Shown here: positions 19,365-32,514 of the stretch, piece after piece
How positions within the stretch are numbered: position 1 is the first letter of the stretch
Layout of the letters: every line of letters begins with the position of its first letter
From: Microbacterium sp. MYb72
Lineage (GTDB): Bacteria; Actinomycetota; Actinomycetes; Actinomycetales; Microbacteriaceae
NCBI RefSeq assembly: GCF_002979415.1
Contig: NZ_PCOT01000026.1
Location: forward strand, 1 to 59,285
Length of the DNA stretch: 59,285 bases
Direction of reading: 5' to 3'
Translations under genes and position numbers: made by a program
The notes under the pieces: generated by a model
Database searches by the model: none
What the model was told of the DNA's origin: nothing
The model's input: the letters and a program-made list of their open reading frames with translations, nothing else

Positions 19365-19383
19365 GAAAGGTTCTCCGGAAGGG

Positions 19384-21342
19384 TTAGAGCTCTGGATCGA
19401 GGATATCGAGGCGGACCGAGAGTGTGCTGCGGTTCGTGCGTCCCTTGCGGCGACGGGTGCTGACGGCTTCGGCGACGACCGAGGCCCGCAGGGTCGCCGC
19501 GACACGGCTGCCAGCGCCGTAGTCGAACCGCACGAGAGCACGCACCCGCTGGGGGACGTCGTCGGACTCGATGGGCACGGGTCCCAGCACGGCATCCCGG
19601 GGCAGGGCGAGTTCGGCCAGCGATTCGAGCGCCCGTCCGACCGCCGCCTGGGTTCCCTCGACCAGCGCGACCCTGGCCGACGGCGGCATGTGCAGCGGGG
19701 CGCGCTCGGCGAGTTCGGCGCGCGCATAGCCCGCCTGATTCCAGGTCGCGAGAGCGCGGGCGACCCCGCCGTCGACGCCCACGAGATGCACGGGCGCCCC
19801 TGGCGCGGCGAGGGCTGCGGCATTGGACCACCAGCGAAGGCAGGCCTCTCCGATGCGGAGATCGGGCGCCTGCAGCATGCGAGGACCGTCCAGCAGCACG
19901 ACGGCGCGGAAGCCGCCGTCTGCGAGGGGCTCCGCTCCCCTGGTGGCGACGACCAGTGCGGGCTTGTCGGCCACGCGCTCGACCGGGTGTGCGCTGTCGG
20001 CGACGATCACGCGGATGCCGGGGAACGCGCGGCCGAGCTCGTCGGCGGTCCGCTCGCTGCCGGAGGAGGCGAGACGCAGCTGCGTCGAGGAGCAGGAGGG
20101 GCAGGCCCACGCCCGTGCTCCCCTGCCGCACCAGCCGCACACCGGCACCGCTCCCCGGTGCGCCGCTCCGAGGGGTCCGCCGCAGTGGGCGCATCGCGCA
20201 GGGGCCCGGCACTCGGCGCACACGAGCGAGGGGGCGAATCCTGGTCGGGACACCTGCACGAGGACAGGCCCCTCGGATGCCGCGGTACGCGCCGAGAGGA
20301 AGGCCGACGACGGCATCCGCTGCGGCGACTGCTGCTCCATCTCCTGCGGGGTGGCGAGGATCACGCGCGGCATGACGCGGCGGGCGGCCCTGACGTCCTG
20401 CAGCCACCCGTGCGCGACGAGCCGCTCGACGTCGGTCGTCCGGGTGTGGCCCGCGAAGATGAGTGCGGATCCCTCTTCTCCCTGGCGGAGGAGAGCCACA
20501 TCGCGAGCGTTCGCATAGGGGGCGAGCGGCTCGCCGAGCAGCGGGTCTCCGTCGTCCCAGATGGCGACGAGACCGGCCCTCGTCGGCGCGTAGACCGCGG
20601 AGCGGTTGCCGACGACGATGCACGGCGCGTCCTCGAGAGAGCGGAGGAACGAGCGGTAGCGGTCGGGGTTCGTCTGCCGTGAGTCGTAGCGCGCGACCGC
20701 CTCCGCCGGCACGAGTCGTTCGAGAGCGGCGAGGAGCCGATCCAGGTCCCGGTGGTCGGGGACCACGAGGATGCTCGAGCGACCGGACGCCAGCATCCTC
20801 GTCGCCGCCGAAGCCAGCAGCAGAGCCCACCCCGGCGTGTCCGCCTGCAGCTGGGGAATGGCCTCGACGGCTGCGCGACCGCCGTCATCGAGCACGTCGG
20901 CGAGGCCGTCGTAGGCGGAGACCACGTCGTCGGCGCTGGCCTGCGCGTCGGCGGAGGGGATGACGGCGGGCGCATCCGCCGTCCAGGCCTTCTCGACGCG
21001 GACCTGGCGCTTCGGGATCACGAGCCGGAGAACGTCGGATGCCGAGCCCGCCGCACGGTCGGCGACCCGGCGGGCGAGGCTGTGCAGACGCTCGGGGAGG
21101 ACGGCGACCGTCGACACGACGCTGTCCACTTCCGACAGCGGGCGATCCGCGTCGTCCTCCGTGTCGATCTCGACGACGTACCCGTCGATCACGCGTCCTG
21201 CGGTGCGCAGCGGCACTCGGACGCGCACCCCGAGCGGCACGTCGCCGAGCGCGTCGGGCAGCGAGTAGTCGAAGAGCCGATCGAGCTGCGGCAGCGGCGA
21301 GTCCAGGAGCACGCGCGCGATGCGTCGGCTCTGCGTCGTCAT
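19384..21342 (-). CDS. priA: PriA-like primosomal protein N', helicase motifs degenerate
   Basis: The 652-residue protein matches PriA over its whole length. The N-terminal 3' DNA-binding domain (RVLLDSPLPQLDRLFDYSLP) and the zinc-binding cysteine set (CAECRAPARCAHCG, CGWCG, CPSC) are present. The ATPase core is not functional by sequence. Where PriA has a GSGKT Walker A there is WALLLASAATRML, and the DEEH Walker B is replaced by WDDGD. This degeneration is known for actinobacterial PriA, which is thought to act as a structural replication-restart protein without helicase activity. The ATG at 21342 lies 16 nt after the metK stop. Confidence 0.9.
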   Translation of the reverse strand: MTTQSRRIARVLLDSPLPQLDRLFDYSLPDALGDVPLGVRVRVPLRTAGRVIDGYVVEIDTEDDADRPLSEVDSVVSTVAVLPERLHSLARRVADRAAGSASDVLRLVIPKRQVRVEKAWTADAPAVIPSADAQASADDVVSAYDGLADVLDDGGRAAVEAIPQLQADTPGWALLLASAATRMLASGRSSILVVPDHRDLDRLLAALERLVPAEAVARYDSRQTNPDRYRSFLRSLEDAPCIVVGNRSAVYAPTRAGLVAIWDDGDPLLGEPLAPYANARDVALLRQGEEGSALIFAGHTRTTDVERLVAHGWLQDVRAARRVMPRVILATPQEMEQQSPQRMPSSAFLSARTAASEGPVLVQVSRPGFAPSLVCAECRAPARCAHCGGPLGAAHRGAVPVCGWCGRGARAWACPSCSSTQLRLASSGSERTADELGRAFPGIRVIVADSAHPVERVADKPALVVATRGAEPLADGGFRAVVLLDGPRMLQAPDLRIGEACLRWWSNAAALAAPGAPVHLVGVDGGVARALATWNQAGYARAELAERAPLHMPPSARVALVEGTQAAVGRALESLAELALPRDAVLGPVPIESDDVPQRVRALVRFDYGAGSRVAATLRASVVAEAVSTRRRKGRTNRSTLSVRLDILDPEL

Positions 21343-21358
21343 CAGAGGCGACTCGCCG

Positions 21359-22552
21359 TCAGAGCCCGGCGGCGCGACGAAGCTCTTCGGCGCGGTCGGT
21401 GCGCTCCCACGTGAAATCGGGCAGCTCCCGGCCGAAGTGCCCGTAGGCGGCGGTCTGCGCGTAGATCGGACGCAGGAGGTCGAGCTCCTCGATGATCGCC
21501 TGCGGGCGCAGGTCGAAGACCTTCGTGATCGCGGCGATGATGGCGTCGTCCGACACCGCACCGGTGCCGAACGTCTCGACGTACAGGCCGACGGGGCGCG
21601 CGACGCCGATCGCGTAGGCGACCTGCACTTCGAGTCGCTCCGCGAGACCCGCCGCCACGGCGTTCTTCGCGACCCAGCGGGTCGCGTACGCGCCGGAGCG
21701 GTCGACCTTGGACGGGTCCTTGCCGCTGAAGGCGCCGCCGCCGTGCCTCGCGGCGCCGCCGTAGGTGTCGATGATGATCTTGCGTCCGGTCAGACCGGCA
21801 TCGCCCTTCGGTCCTCCGGTCACGAACGGACCGGCGGGGTTGATGTAGAAGGTGACGTCGTCGAGGTCGAGACCCGTCGTCGCCAGCACAGGATCGATGA
21901 CGTGCTTGCGGACCTGCGCCTTGAGATCGTCCTGGGAGATGTCGGGATTGTGCTGCGTGGACAGCACGACGGCGTCGACGGTCTTCGGCGTGAAGCCGTC
22001 GTAGCCCAGCGTGACCTGGGTCTTGCCGTCGGGGCGCAGGAAGGGCAGCAGCCCGGATCGGCGGACCTCGGTCAGGCGCTCCGCGAGGCGGTGCGCCGTC
22101 CACGCGGCCATCGGCATGAGCTGAGGGGTCTCGTTCGTCGCGAAGCCGAACATGATGCCCTGGTCCCCTGCGCCGAGACCGTCCAGCGGGTCGGTCGACG
22201 TGCCGTCGCGGTGCTCCTGTGCGTTGTCGACGCCGCTCGCGATGTCACCCGACTGCTCGCCCACCGAGACGCTCACACCGCACGAGGAGCCGTCGAAGCC
22301 CGTCTCGCTCGAGGTGTAGCCGATGCCGTTCACGACGTCGCGGACGATCGTGGGGATGTCGACGTACGCCTCGGTGCGGATCTCGCCGGCGACGTGGACG
22401 AGGCCGGTCGTGACCAGCGTCTCCACGGCGACGCGGGAGCCGGAGTCCTTGGCGAGGAGCGCGTCGAGGATGCTGTCGGAGATCTGGTCGCAGATCTTGT
22501 CCGGGTGCCCTTCGGTGACGGACTCGGACGTGAACAGACGCAGCGCGCTCAT
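21359..22552 (-). CDS. metK: S-adenosylmethionine synthetase
   Basis: MetK (397 residues) makes SAM from methionine and ATP. Motifs include [33 protein letters not shown], the ATP loop [16 protein letters not shown] and [12 protein letters not shown] at 22552 (MSALRLF) has GGAG 5 nt upstream. A longer in-frame reading starts within the intergenic region and is not conserved. It heads a metK-priA-fmt-rsmB block downstream of the rpoZ terminator. The 50-nt leader is too short for a SAM riboswitch. Confidence 0.97.
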   Translation of the reverse strand: MSALRLFTSESVTEGHPDKICDQISDSILDALLAKDSGSRVAVETLVTTGLVHVAGEIRTEAYVDIPTIVRDVVNGIGYTSSETGFDGSSCGVSVSVGEQSGDIASGVDNAQEHRDGTSTDPLDGLGAGDQGIMFGFATNETPQLMPMAAWTAHRLAERLTEVRRSGLLPFLRPDGKTQVTLGYDGFTPKTVDAVVLSTQHNPDISQDDLKAQVRKHVIDPVLATTGLDLDDVTFYINPAGPFVTGGPKGDAGLTGRKIIIDTYGGAARHGGGAFSGKDPSKVDRSGAYATRWVAKNAVAAGLAERLEVQVAYAIGVARPVGLYVETFGTGAVSDDAIIAAITKVFDLRPQAIIEELDLLRPIYAQTAAYGHFGRELPDFTWERTDRAEELRRAAGL

Positions 22553-22603
22553 CAGGACTCCAGAACGGGATCGAAGGGTGTGAGGGTGTGAACCCATTCT
22601 GAA

Positions 22604-22631
22604 CCGCGCCGCCGACAATGCGGCGGCGCGG
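22604..22631 (-). terminator. Terminator of rpoZ
   Basis: A perfect 11-bp GC-rich stem (CCGCGCCGCCG and its complement) with a 6-nt loop begins 10 nt past the rpoZ stop. It ends the long pyr-gmk-rpoZ transcript before metK. Confidence 0.8.
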
Positions 22632-22640
22632 CTCCGAATA

Positions 22641-22898
22641 TCACTCTGCGTGACGCAGGCGGAGCTTGTCCTCGTTGATCTCGTGCAGCGCGATGGTCAG
22701 CGGCTTGTCCTCGACGGACGAGTCGACGAGCGGCCCCACGTTGTCGAAGAGGTTACCCTCGTGCAGGTCGGAGTAGTAGTCGTTGATCTGACGCGCGCGC
22801 TTCGCCGCGTAGATGACGAGCTCGTACTTGGAGTCGACACGGTCGAGCAGGTTGTCGATGGGGGGATCGATGATGCCCTTGTTGTGGTGTCCGGCCAT
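22641..22898 (-). CDS. rpoZ: RNA polymerase omega subunit
   Basis: RpoZ (85 residues) assists assembly of RNA polymerase beta'. The sequence [21 protein letters not shown] followed by [11 protein letters not shown] is the actinobacterial omega signature. ATG at 22898 was chosen because AGGAGG lies 7 nt upstream. The longer upstream reading is not omega-like. It follows gmk with a 65-nt gap, as in most bacteria. Confidence 0.95.
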   Translation of the reverse strand: MAGHHNKGIIDPPIDNLLDRVDSKYELVIYAAKRARQINDYYSDLHEGNLFDNVGPLVDSSVEDKPLTIALHEINEDKLRLRHAE

Positions 22899-22963
22899 GA
22901 TGGGACCTCCTGATAAGGCGACGGGTTCGTCGCGAAGACGGTGCAATGGGCGCGCGAAAGCAC

Positions 22964-23872
22964 TCAGCGCGCAGAGCCTGAGGACAATTCTACGACCTCC
23001 GCGGCGGCGGTGGCGACGTCCTCGTTCACGATGAGGTGATCGAACTCGTTCTGGGCGGCGAGTTCCACCTTCGCGGTGCGCAGGCGGCGGGCCCTCTCCT
23101 CGGCGTTCTCGGTGCCACGGCCGACGAGGCGGTGGACGAGTTCGTCCCAGGTCGGAGGCAGCAGGAAGATCAGCGTCGCGGCCGGCTCGGCCTTGCGCAC
23201 CTGGCGCGCTCCCTGCAGATCGATCTCGAGGAGGACGGTCCTGCCATCGGCCAGAGCCGCGTCGATCGGCGCCCGCGGGGTGCCGTAACGGGACCGGTTG
23301 TGCACGACCGCGTACTCGAGGAGCTCGCCCTCGGCGATGAGACGGTCGAACTCCGCATCGTCGACGAAGTAGTAGTGCACGCCGTCGATCTCGCCGGGGC
23401 GCGGGGCGCGGGTCGTCGCGGACACCGACAGGTGGATCTCGGGGTTGTTCTCACGGATGTGCGCCGCGACCGTGCCTTTGCCGACCGCGGTGGGTCCGGC
23501 CAGCACGAGCAGACGACTGCGCCCCCCTCGCGGCTCCAGCACGGGGAAGCGCCCGTCGAGCCACTCGGCGAGCACGACGCGCTGCCGCACGCCGAGACCC
23601 CCCAGACGCTTGACCGGCGAGATCTGCAGCTCGTCCAGGATGCGGTCGCGCTTGCCCGCGCCGATCGCGGGCAGCGCCAGCAGGAAGTCGGTGATCCGCA
23701 TGGATCCCTCGACCGAGTCGGCGTCGGAGATCGCGCGCTCCAGGACCTTCTGCGGCGTGATCACGCGCATGGTGAGGTCGCGCTTGAGCGATGCGCGCGC
23801 GCGACGGCGCTCTACGGCCCGGCGCGCTGCGGCTGCCCGATCGACCTCGGGTACGGAACGGTTCTCAGCCAC
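22964..23872 (-). CDS. gmk: mIHF-guanylate kinase fusion protein
   Basis: The 302-residue product is longer than ordinary guanylate kinase (about 190-210). Residues about 11-108 resemble the actinobacterial integration host factor mIHF: an [21 protein letters not shown] helix, [20 protein letters not shown], and the helix-turn-helix [15 protein letters not shown]. Residues about 118-300 are guanylate kinase (GMP + ATP to GDP + ADP), with P-loop GPTAVGKGT (126-134), [21 protein letters not shown] and [12 protein letters not shown]. The GTG start overlaps the pyrF stop by 8 nt. In other actinobacteria mihF is a separate gene immediately before gmk, so this looks like fusion of two neighbours. 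Whether the product is processed is unknown. Confidence 0.85.
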   Translation of the reverse strand: MAENRSVPEVDRAAAARRAVERRRARASLKRDLTMRVITPQKVLERAISDADSVEGSMRITDFLLALPAIGAGKRDRILDELQISPVKRLGGLGVRQRVVLAEWLDGRFPVLEPRGGRSRLLVLAGPTAVGKGTVAAHIRENNPEIHLSVSATTRAPRPGEIDGVHYYFVDDAEFDRLIAEGELLEYAVVHNRSRYGTPRAPIDAALADGRTVLLEIDLQGARQVRKAEPAATLIFLLPPTWDELVHRLVGRGTENAEERARRLRTAKVELAAQNEFDHLIVNEDVATAAAEVVELSSGSAR

Positions 23873-24706
23873 GTGTCGACTCCGAGTACTCTGCGACGCG
23901 AGCGTCGATGGCGGCGGACAGGCCCTCGGGGCCCGCCGAGAGGATGCTGCGGCTCTCGCTCGCGATGACGGCGTCGCTCATCGGTCCGAACCGGGTGACG
24001 AGATCGGCAGGCGTCGCCCCCTGCGCGCCGAAGCCGGGTGCGAGGAGGGGTGCGACCGGGGAGAACGCGGAGATCCCGGCATCCGCCCAGTCGACGGTGG
24101 CGCCGACGACGAATCCGACGTCGCCCCACTCCCCTGCCTGCACGGTCTCCCGGTTGCGGGCCGACACGTCGGCGATGATGTCGGCGGATACGGTTCTGCC
24201 TGTCGCCGACACCGACCGCTGCAGCAGCTCGGCCTCCGTGTTGCTCGTGGAGGCGAGGACGAAGAGCCCCTTGCCGCCCGCAGCCGCGAGGTCGAACGCA
24301 CCGTCCAGGGCCCCGACTCCGAGGAACGGGTTCACCGTGAGCGCATCTGCTTCCAGCGGGGAGCCCGGAGTGAGCCAGGCGGCCGCGTAGGCATCCATCG
24401 TCGTGCCGATGTCGCCGCGCTTGGCGTCCGCGATCACGATCAGGTCCGCCGCTCTCGCCGCGGCGAGCACGTCTTCCAGAGCGGCGATCCCCCGCGAGCC
24501 GAAGCGCTCGAAGAACGACACCTGCGGCTTCACGATGCCCACACGATCGGCTGCGGCATCCACCGTCCGCAGACCGAACTCGCGCACGCCGTCCGCATCC
24601 TGGGGCAGACCCCACGCGTCCAGCAGTGCCGCATGCGGATCGATGCCCACGCAGAGCGGGCCCCGTGCGGTCAGCGCCGCACGGACCCGCTCGCCGAAGC
24701 GTTCGC

Positions 24707-24710
<4 letters not shown>
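23865..24710 (-). CDS. pyrF: Orotidine 5'-phosphate decarboxylase (type 2)
   Basis: PyrF (281 residues) converts OMP to UMP. It is of the longer type found in actinobacteria. CVGIDPH near the N-terminus and the catalytic [14 protein letters not shown] (Lys-Asp charge network) are intact, followed by [13 protein letters not shown] and the phosphate-binding TPGFGAQG-like segment [13 protein letters not shown]. The GTG start overlaps the carB stop by 4 nt. It is the last pyrimidine gene before gmk. Confidence 0.95.
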
Positions 24711-27993
<3,283 letters not shown>

Positions 27994-27994
<1 letters not shown>

Positions 27995-29136
27995 TACTTG
28001 GCGTCCTTGTTCTCGCGGACCATCGCCGCGAATCGGTCGAAGAGGTAGTTGGCGTCGTGCGGTCCGGCCGCAGCTTCCGGGTGGTACTGCACGGAGAACG
28101 CGGGGATGTCGAGGGCGCGCAGGCCCTCCACGACGTTGTCGTTGAGGCCGATGTGGCTGACCTCGACCTTGCCGTAGCCGTTGGGGCTGTCGAACGCGCC
28201 GTCCAGGGGCGCCTCGACGGCGAAGCCGTGGTTGTGAGCGGTGATCTCGACGCGCCCCGTGGACTTGTCGAGCACGGGCTGGTTGATGCCGCGGTGCCCG
28301 AACGGGAGCTTGTACGTGCCCAGACCGAGGGCGCGCCCCAGCAGCTGGTTGCCGAAGCAGATGCCGAAGAACGGCAACCCGTCGTCGAGCACGCTGCGGA
28401 GCAGACCGACGTGCGCGTCGGAGGCGGCGGGGTCACCGGGTCCGTTCGAGTAGAAGACGGCGACGGGGTCGACCGCGCGGATGTCGTCGATCGTCGAGTT
28501 CTGCGGCAGCACGTGCACCTCGAAGCCGCGGGCCGCGAGGTTGTCGATCGTGGCCTGCTTGACGCCGAGGTCGAGCACGGCGAGATTGCCGATGCGCTGT
28601 CCCATCGCCGAGGTCACCGTGGCGACGTCGACAGACACCTGAGCGGACAGGTTCTGTCCAGCCATCTGCGGCGCCTCGCGGACGATGCGCACCTGCTCCT
28701 CCGCGTCGAGGCCGGCGGCCTCTCCCGAGAAGATGCCGCCGCGCATGGAGCCGGCCGACCGGATGTGACGGGTGATGGAACGGGTGTCGATGCCGCTGAT
28801 GCCGACCACGCCGTCCTCGACGAGCGTCTCGTCGAGCGAGGCGTTGGCGCGCCAGTTCGACACGACGCGCGAGGGGTCGCGCACGATGTACCCGGCCACC
28901 CAGATGCGTCGGGACTCGGGGTCCTCGTCGTTCATGCCGGTGTTTCCGATGTGCGGGGCCGTCTGCAGCACGATCTGACCCGCATAGGACGGGTCGGTGA
29001 GCGTCTCCTGGTATCCGGACATGCCGGTCGCGAACACGACCTCTCCGAGCGTCGTACCGATGGCTCCGTACGCGCGGCCGGTGTGGCGGGTGCCGTCTTC
29101 GAGGACGAGGACGGCGGGTTCTGGCAGGGAGGTCAT
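27994..29136 (-). CDS. carA: Carbamoyl-phosphate synthase small subunit
   Basis: CarA (380 residues) hydrolyses glutamine and channels ammonia to CarB. The N-terminal domain ([30 protein letters not shown]) is followed by a class I glutaminase domain with nucleophile in [13 protein letters not shown] and the His/Glu pair in [17 protein letters not shown] at 29136 overlaps the upstream membrane protein's stop as ATGA. Confidence 0.97.
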
Positions 29137-29642
29137 GATGTGGCTCCTGAATCGGGGGCGGCGGGAACGATCCGCTGCAGTTCGGTGATGAAGGTGGTGG
29201 GGTCGCCGTCGGCGACGCGCAGATAGGAGTCGACGATCGTGTCGTCGTCGGCGTTCCAGGCGACTCGGACCAGACCGCCCGGCTCGACGACGCGGTCGAT
29301 CGTGACCGTCGCGCGGTCGACCGAGACGAGTCGGGATGCCGCGACGAAGACCGTCGGAGCCCCGTCGAGGCAGAGTGCGAGTCCGCGGTCGGTGACGGCC
29401 GCCTCGCCTCGGGCGCGGTACGCCAGCGGGGAGATGGTCAGCCGTTCGAGAGGCTGGTCGTGCTTCGTGGTCGAGACGTAGAGCACCTCGCGACGATGGG
29501 TGACCTCTGCGTGCTCGGGGACCCCGAGCGGGGCGGAGAGCCCCGAATCCCGACGAAGACGTCGACGCCAGGCGAACGTCATCGCGCCCAGCACCAGCAG
29601 CGCCAGGACGATCGTGAGGGTGATCGCCACCTCGCGGGTCAC
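29133..29642 (-). CDS. Membrane-anchored PH-like protein of the pyr operon
   Basis: The 169-residue protein has one N-terminal membrane helix ([21 protein letters not shown], about residues 4-24), a basic stop-transfer RRRLRRD, and a soluble C-terminal domain of mixed strands and helices resembling a bacterial PH-type fold. GTG at 29642 overlaps the pyrC stop as GTGA, and its stop overlaps carA. Actinobacteria, including Mycobacterium, keep a small membrane protein at the same place between pyrC and carA. Its function is not known. The conserved position suggests a role tied to pyrimidine synthesis or membrane localisation of the enzymes, which is inference. Confidence 0.8.
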   Translation of the reverse strand: MTREVAITLTIVLALLVLGAMTFAWRRRLRRDSGLSAPLGVPEHAEVTHRREVLYVSTTKHDQPLERLTISPLAYRARGEAAVTDRGLALCLDGAPTVFVAASRLVSVDRATVTIDRVVEPGGLVRVAWNADDDTIVDSYLRVADGDPTTFITELQRIVPAAPDSGATS

Positions 29643-30943
29643 GCGCCGAGCTCCGCGACCACTGCGCCGTCGGCGACCGTCACGACGCCGCCGTGCACGG
29701 TGAACTGCACGCGCCCCGGCAGGTCGCGGCCCAGGTAGGGCGAGTTCACGCTGCGGCCGTGCAGGTCGGACTCCGTGAACACCCCGGCGATCGAGGCGTC
29801 GTAGAGCGCGAGCTGCGCGGGCTGCCCGACCTCGAGCGGCGTGCCGTGGCCCGCCAGGCGGCCGATCCTCGCCGGCGCGGCGCTCATGACCCTGGCGACA
29901 TCCGCCCAGCCGATGAGGCCGGTCTGCACCATCGACTGGTGCACGACCCGCAGTGCGCTCTCCAGACCCACCATGCCGTTGGCCGCGGCCTGCCACTCGC
30001 ACGCCTTGTGCTCGCTGGGGTGCGGGGCGTGGTCCGTGGCGACGATGTCGATCGTGCCGTCGGCGAGGCCCTCGCGCACGGCCAGCACGTCCTCCTGACG
30101 ACGCAGCGGCGGGTTGACCTTGTACCGCGCGTCGTAGCCGCGCACCAGTTCGTCCGTGAGGAGCAGGTGATGCGGGGTGACCTCGGCGGTGACGTTGATG
30201 CCCCGCTTCTTCGCCCAGCGGATGATGTCCACTGATCCGGCGGTCGAGAGATGGCAGACGTGCAGCCGGGAGCCGACGTGCTCGGCGAGCAGCACGTCGC
30301 GCGCGATGATCGACTCCTCGGCGACCGCGGGCCAGCCGGCGAGTCCGAGCTCGGCGGAGACCGAGCCCTCGTTCATCTGCGCACCCTCGGTGAGGCGAGG
30401 ATCCTGTGCGTGCTGGGCGATGACGCCGTCGAACGACTTCACGTACTCCAGCGCCCTGCGCATGATCAGCGGATCGAAGACGCAGAAGCCGTCGTCGCTG
30501 AAGACCCGCACCTGCGCCCTGGACGTCGCCATGGCGCCGAGTTCGGCGAGGCGTTCGCCCTTCTGGCCGACGGTGACCGCGCCGATCGGCTGGACGGTCG
30601 CATAGCCGGCGGCCTCGCCGAGGGCGAGCTCCTGCTCGACGACGCCGGCGGTGTCGGCGACGGGCGAGGTGTTCGGCATGGCGAAGACCGCCGTGAATCC
30701 GCCGGCCGCCGCAGCGCGGGTACCGGTGAGGATCGTCTCGGAGGCCTCGTAGCCGGGTTCGCGGAGGTGGGTGTGCAGATCGACGAGACCGGGCAGGGCC
30801 ACCAGCCCTGCGGCGTCGATCACGCGAGCACCCGCGCGGGTGAGACCGGAGCCGATCTCGGAGATCACCCCGTTCTCCACGATGATGTCGGCGCTCTCGG
30901 CACCGAGAAGCTGCGCGCCGGTGATGACGAGGGTCTCGCTCAC
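29639..30943 (-). CDS. pyrC: Dihydroorotase (class I)
   Basis: PyrC (434 residues) interconverts carbamoyl aspartate and dihydroorotate. The zinc-binding [10 protein letters not shown] motif, the metal-bridging region, the [10 protein letters not shown] histidines and the catalytic Asp in [13 protein letters not shown] are present. GTG at 30943 overlaps the pyrB stop as GTGA. The product has the usual length and is part of pyrR-pyrB-pyrC-carA-carB-pyrF. Confidence 0.96.
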   Translation of the reverse strand: MSETLVITGAQLLGAESADIIVENGVISEIGSGLTRAGARVIDAAGLVALPGLVDLHTHLREPGYEASETILTGTRAAAAGGFTAVFAMPNTSPVADTAGVVEQELALGEAAGYATVQPIGAVTVGQKGERLAELGAMATSRAQVRVFSDDGFCVFDPLIMRRALEYVKSFDGVIAQHAQDPRLTEGAQMNEGSVSAELGLAGWPAVAEESIIARDVLLAEHVGSRLHVCHLSTAGSVDIIRWAKKRGINVTAEVTPHHLLLTDELVRGYDARYKVNPPLRRQEDVLAVREGLADGTIDIVATDHAPHPSEHKACEWQAAANGMVGLESALRVVHQSMVQTGLIGWADVARVMSAAPARIGRLAGHGTPLEVGQPAQLALYDASIAGVFTESDLHGRSVNSPYLGRDLPGRVQFTVHGGVVTVADGAVVAELGA

Positions 30944-31905
30944 AGGTCTCCCCCTCGTTCGTCGTCTCGTTCTCCTGCCAGCAGCAGGTACAGCACAGCC
31001 ATCCGGATGGAGACTCCGTTCGTCACCTGCTCCAGCACGGTGGAACGCGCGGAGTCGGCGGCTTCAGAGGAGATCTCCAACCCGCGGTTCATGGGCCCGG
31101 GGTGCATCACAATGCTACCGTCCGGGAGACCGGCCACGCGCAGTGCGTCGAGGCCCCAGCGCCTGGAATACTCCCGCTCAGTCGGGAAATACGCGGCGTT
31201 CATGCGTTCCAGCTGGATGCGCAGCATCATCACGGCGTCCGGCCCATCGGCCAGCGCCTGATCGAGGTCGTAGACGACCTTCGCCGGCCAGAGGGAGACG
31301 TTCTGCGGAACGAGGGTCGGCGGCGAGACCAGAGTGACCTCCGCACCCAGGGTGCTGAGCAGCCAGACGTTGGAGCGAGCGACGCGCGAGTGCAGCACGT
31401 CGCCGACGATGACCACGCGGATGCCGCTGAGATCGCGCCCGCGGCTGTCGGCGCCGAACCTGCGCTTGCGGATCGTGTACGCGTCCAGGAGAGCCTGCGT
31501 GGGGTGCTCGTGCGTGCCGTCGCCGGCATTCACGACCCCGGCGGAGATCCACCCGCTTGTGGCGAGCGTCTGCGGTGCGCCCGACGAGGGATGCCGCACG
31601 ACGACGGCATCCGCTCCGATGGCCTCGAGGGTCTGTGCGGTGTCCTTCAGGCTCTCGCCCTTGGACACGCTCGACCCCTTCGCGGCGAAGTTGATGACGT
31701 CGGCGGAGAGGCGCTTGGCTGCGGCCTCGAACGAGATGCGGGTGCGCGTGGAGTCCTCGAAGAAGAGGTTCACGACGGTCTTGCCGCGCAGGGTCGGCAG
31801 CTTCTTGACCTCGCGCGACTGGGTGTCGGCCATGTCCTCGGCGACGTCGAGGATGCGCAGGGCGGTCGCCCTGTCGAGGTTCTTGGTGTCGAGCAGGTGC
31901 CTCAT
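30940..31905 (-). CDS. pyrB: Aspartate carbamoyltransferase catalytic subunit
   Basis: PyrB (321 residues) joins carbamoyl phosphate and aspartate. The carbamoyl-phosphate loop [27 protein letters not shown], and the aspartate-binding region around [10 protein letters not shown] are intact. No pyrI regulatory subunit is present, so regulation is likely through PyrR upstream. ATG at 31905 overlaps the pyrR stop as ATGA. Confidence 0.96.
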   Translation of the reverse strand: MRHLLDTKNLDRATALRILDVAEDMADTQSREVKKLPTLRGKTVVNLFFEDSTRTRISFEAAAKRLSADVINFAAKGSSVSKGESLKDTAQTLEAIGADAVVVRHPSSGAPQTLATSGWISAGVVNAGDGTHEHPTQALLDAYTIRKRRFGADSRGRDLSGIRVVIVGDVLHSRVARSNVWLLSTLGAEVTLVSPPTLVPQNVSLWPAKVVYDLDQALADGPDAVMMLRIQLERMNAAYFPTEREYSRRWGLDALRVAGLPDGSIVMHPGPMNRGLEISSEAADSARSTVLEQVTNGVSIRMAVLYLLLAGERDDERGGDL

Positions 31906-32432
31906 GCCTCGATCGTCACCTCCTCGGCGCCGTCGTTCTCGATCAGACGCACGTTGACGCGCTCCTGACGGGAGGACGGGATGTTCTTGCCGATGAAGTC
32001 GGGGCGGATGGGCAGCTCACGGTGCCCACGATCGATGAGGATCGCGAGACGGACGATCGACGGCCGCCCTATCGACTGCAGGGCGTCGAGGGCCGCACGG
32101 ATGCTGCGTCCCGAGAAGAGCACGTCGTCCACGAGCACCACGGTCTTGCCATCGATGCCACCGGCCGGGATCTCGGTGGGATGCGGAGACCGCGTCGGAT
32201 GCTTCGAGAGGTCATCGCGGAACAGCGTGACGTCGAGCGCACCGGAGGGCACCGGCGTCTGGGCGATCTCGCTGATCACGAGCGCGAGGCGACGGGCGAG
32301 GGTGACGCCGCGGGTCGGGATGCCCAGGAGGACGAGGTCCTCGGCGCCTCGATTGGACTCGAGGATCTCGTGGGCGATGCGGGTCAGAGCCCGCGAGATG
32401 TCGGCGTGGTGCAGCACAGTGCGTGCACTCAT
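31902..32432 (-). CDS. pyrR: PyrR regulator / uracil phosphoribosyltransferase
   Basis: PyrR (176 residues) binds pyr mRNA in response to UMP/UTP and often has uracil phosphoribosyltransferase activity. The PRPP-binding loop [32 protein letters not shown] and the basic RNA-binding face (LFRDDLSKH) are visible. ATG at 32432 is preferred to a longer reading because GGGAG lies 6 nt upstream. A PyrR-type hairpin overlaps that ribosome site, so the protein probably represses its own operon at translation initiation. Confidence 0.95.
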   Translation of the reverse strand: MSARTVLHHADISRALTRIAHEILESNRGAEDLVLLGIPTRGVTLARRLALVISEIAQTPVPSGALDVTLFRDDLSKHPTRSPHPTEIPAGGIDGKTVVLVDDVLFSGRSIRAALDALQSIGRPSIVRLAILIDRGHRELPIRPDFIGKNIPSSRQERVNVRLIENDGAEEVTIEA

Positions 32433-32438
32433 CAGCCA

Positions 32439-32475
32439 CTCCCTTCTCCGCCTCACAGGACGGTCTTAAAGGTTG
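32439..32475 (-). promoter_or_regulatory. PyrR-binding hairpin in the pyrR leader
   Basis: The leader RNA contains GTCCTGTGAGGC, which matches the PyrR binding-loop consensus RUCCNGNGAGGY. CCG and CGG pair, a single U bulges, and CC/GG close a UGUGA loop. A lower stem CCUU/AAGG then covers the AAGGGAG ribosome site of pyrR. This geometry fits translational repression by PyrR, as proposed in mycobacteria, rather than Bacillus-type transcription attenuation, because no terminator hairpin follows. Confidence 0.7.
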
Positions 32476-32486
32476 TTTGCAGATCC

Positions 32487-32492
32487 AGTCTA
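32487..32492 (-). promoter_or_regulatory. -10 box (TAGACT) of the pyr operon
   Basis: TAGACT lies about 12 nt upstream of the PyrR hairpin, so a transcript from it would carry the whole regulatory element in a leader of about 48 nt. A weak CTGACG further upstream is a possible but poorly spaced -35. Confidence 0.45.
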
Positions 32493-32514
32493 TCGGAGCC
32501 GGGGCCCCTGGACG

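Noticed and set aside
22553..22603. SAM riboswitch upstream of metK
   Set aside because: The gap between the rpoZ terminator and the metK start is about 50 nt, too short, and has no riboswitch-like stems.
32501..32508. GGGGCCCC palindrome after the MBL-Rieske gene as an operator or terminator
   Set aside because: Short GC palindromes are frequent at this base composition, and nothing else supports a site.
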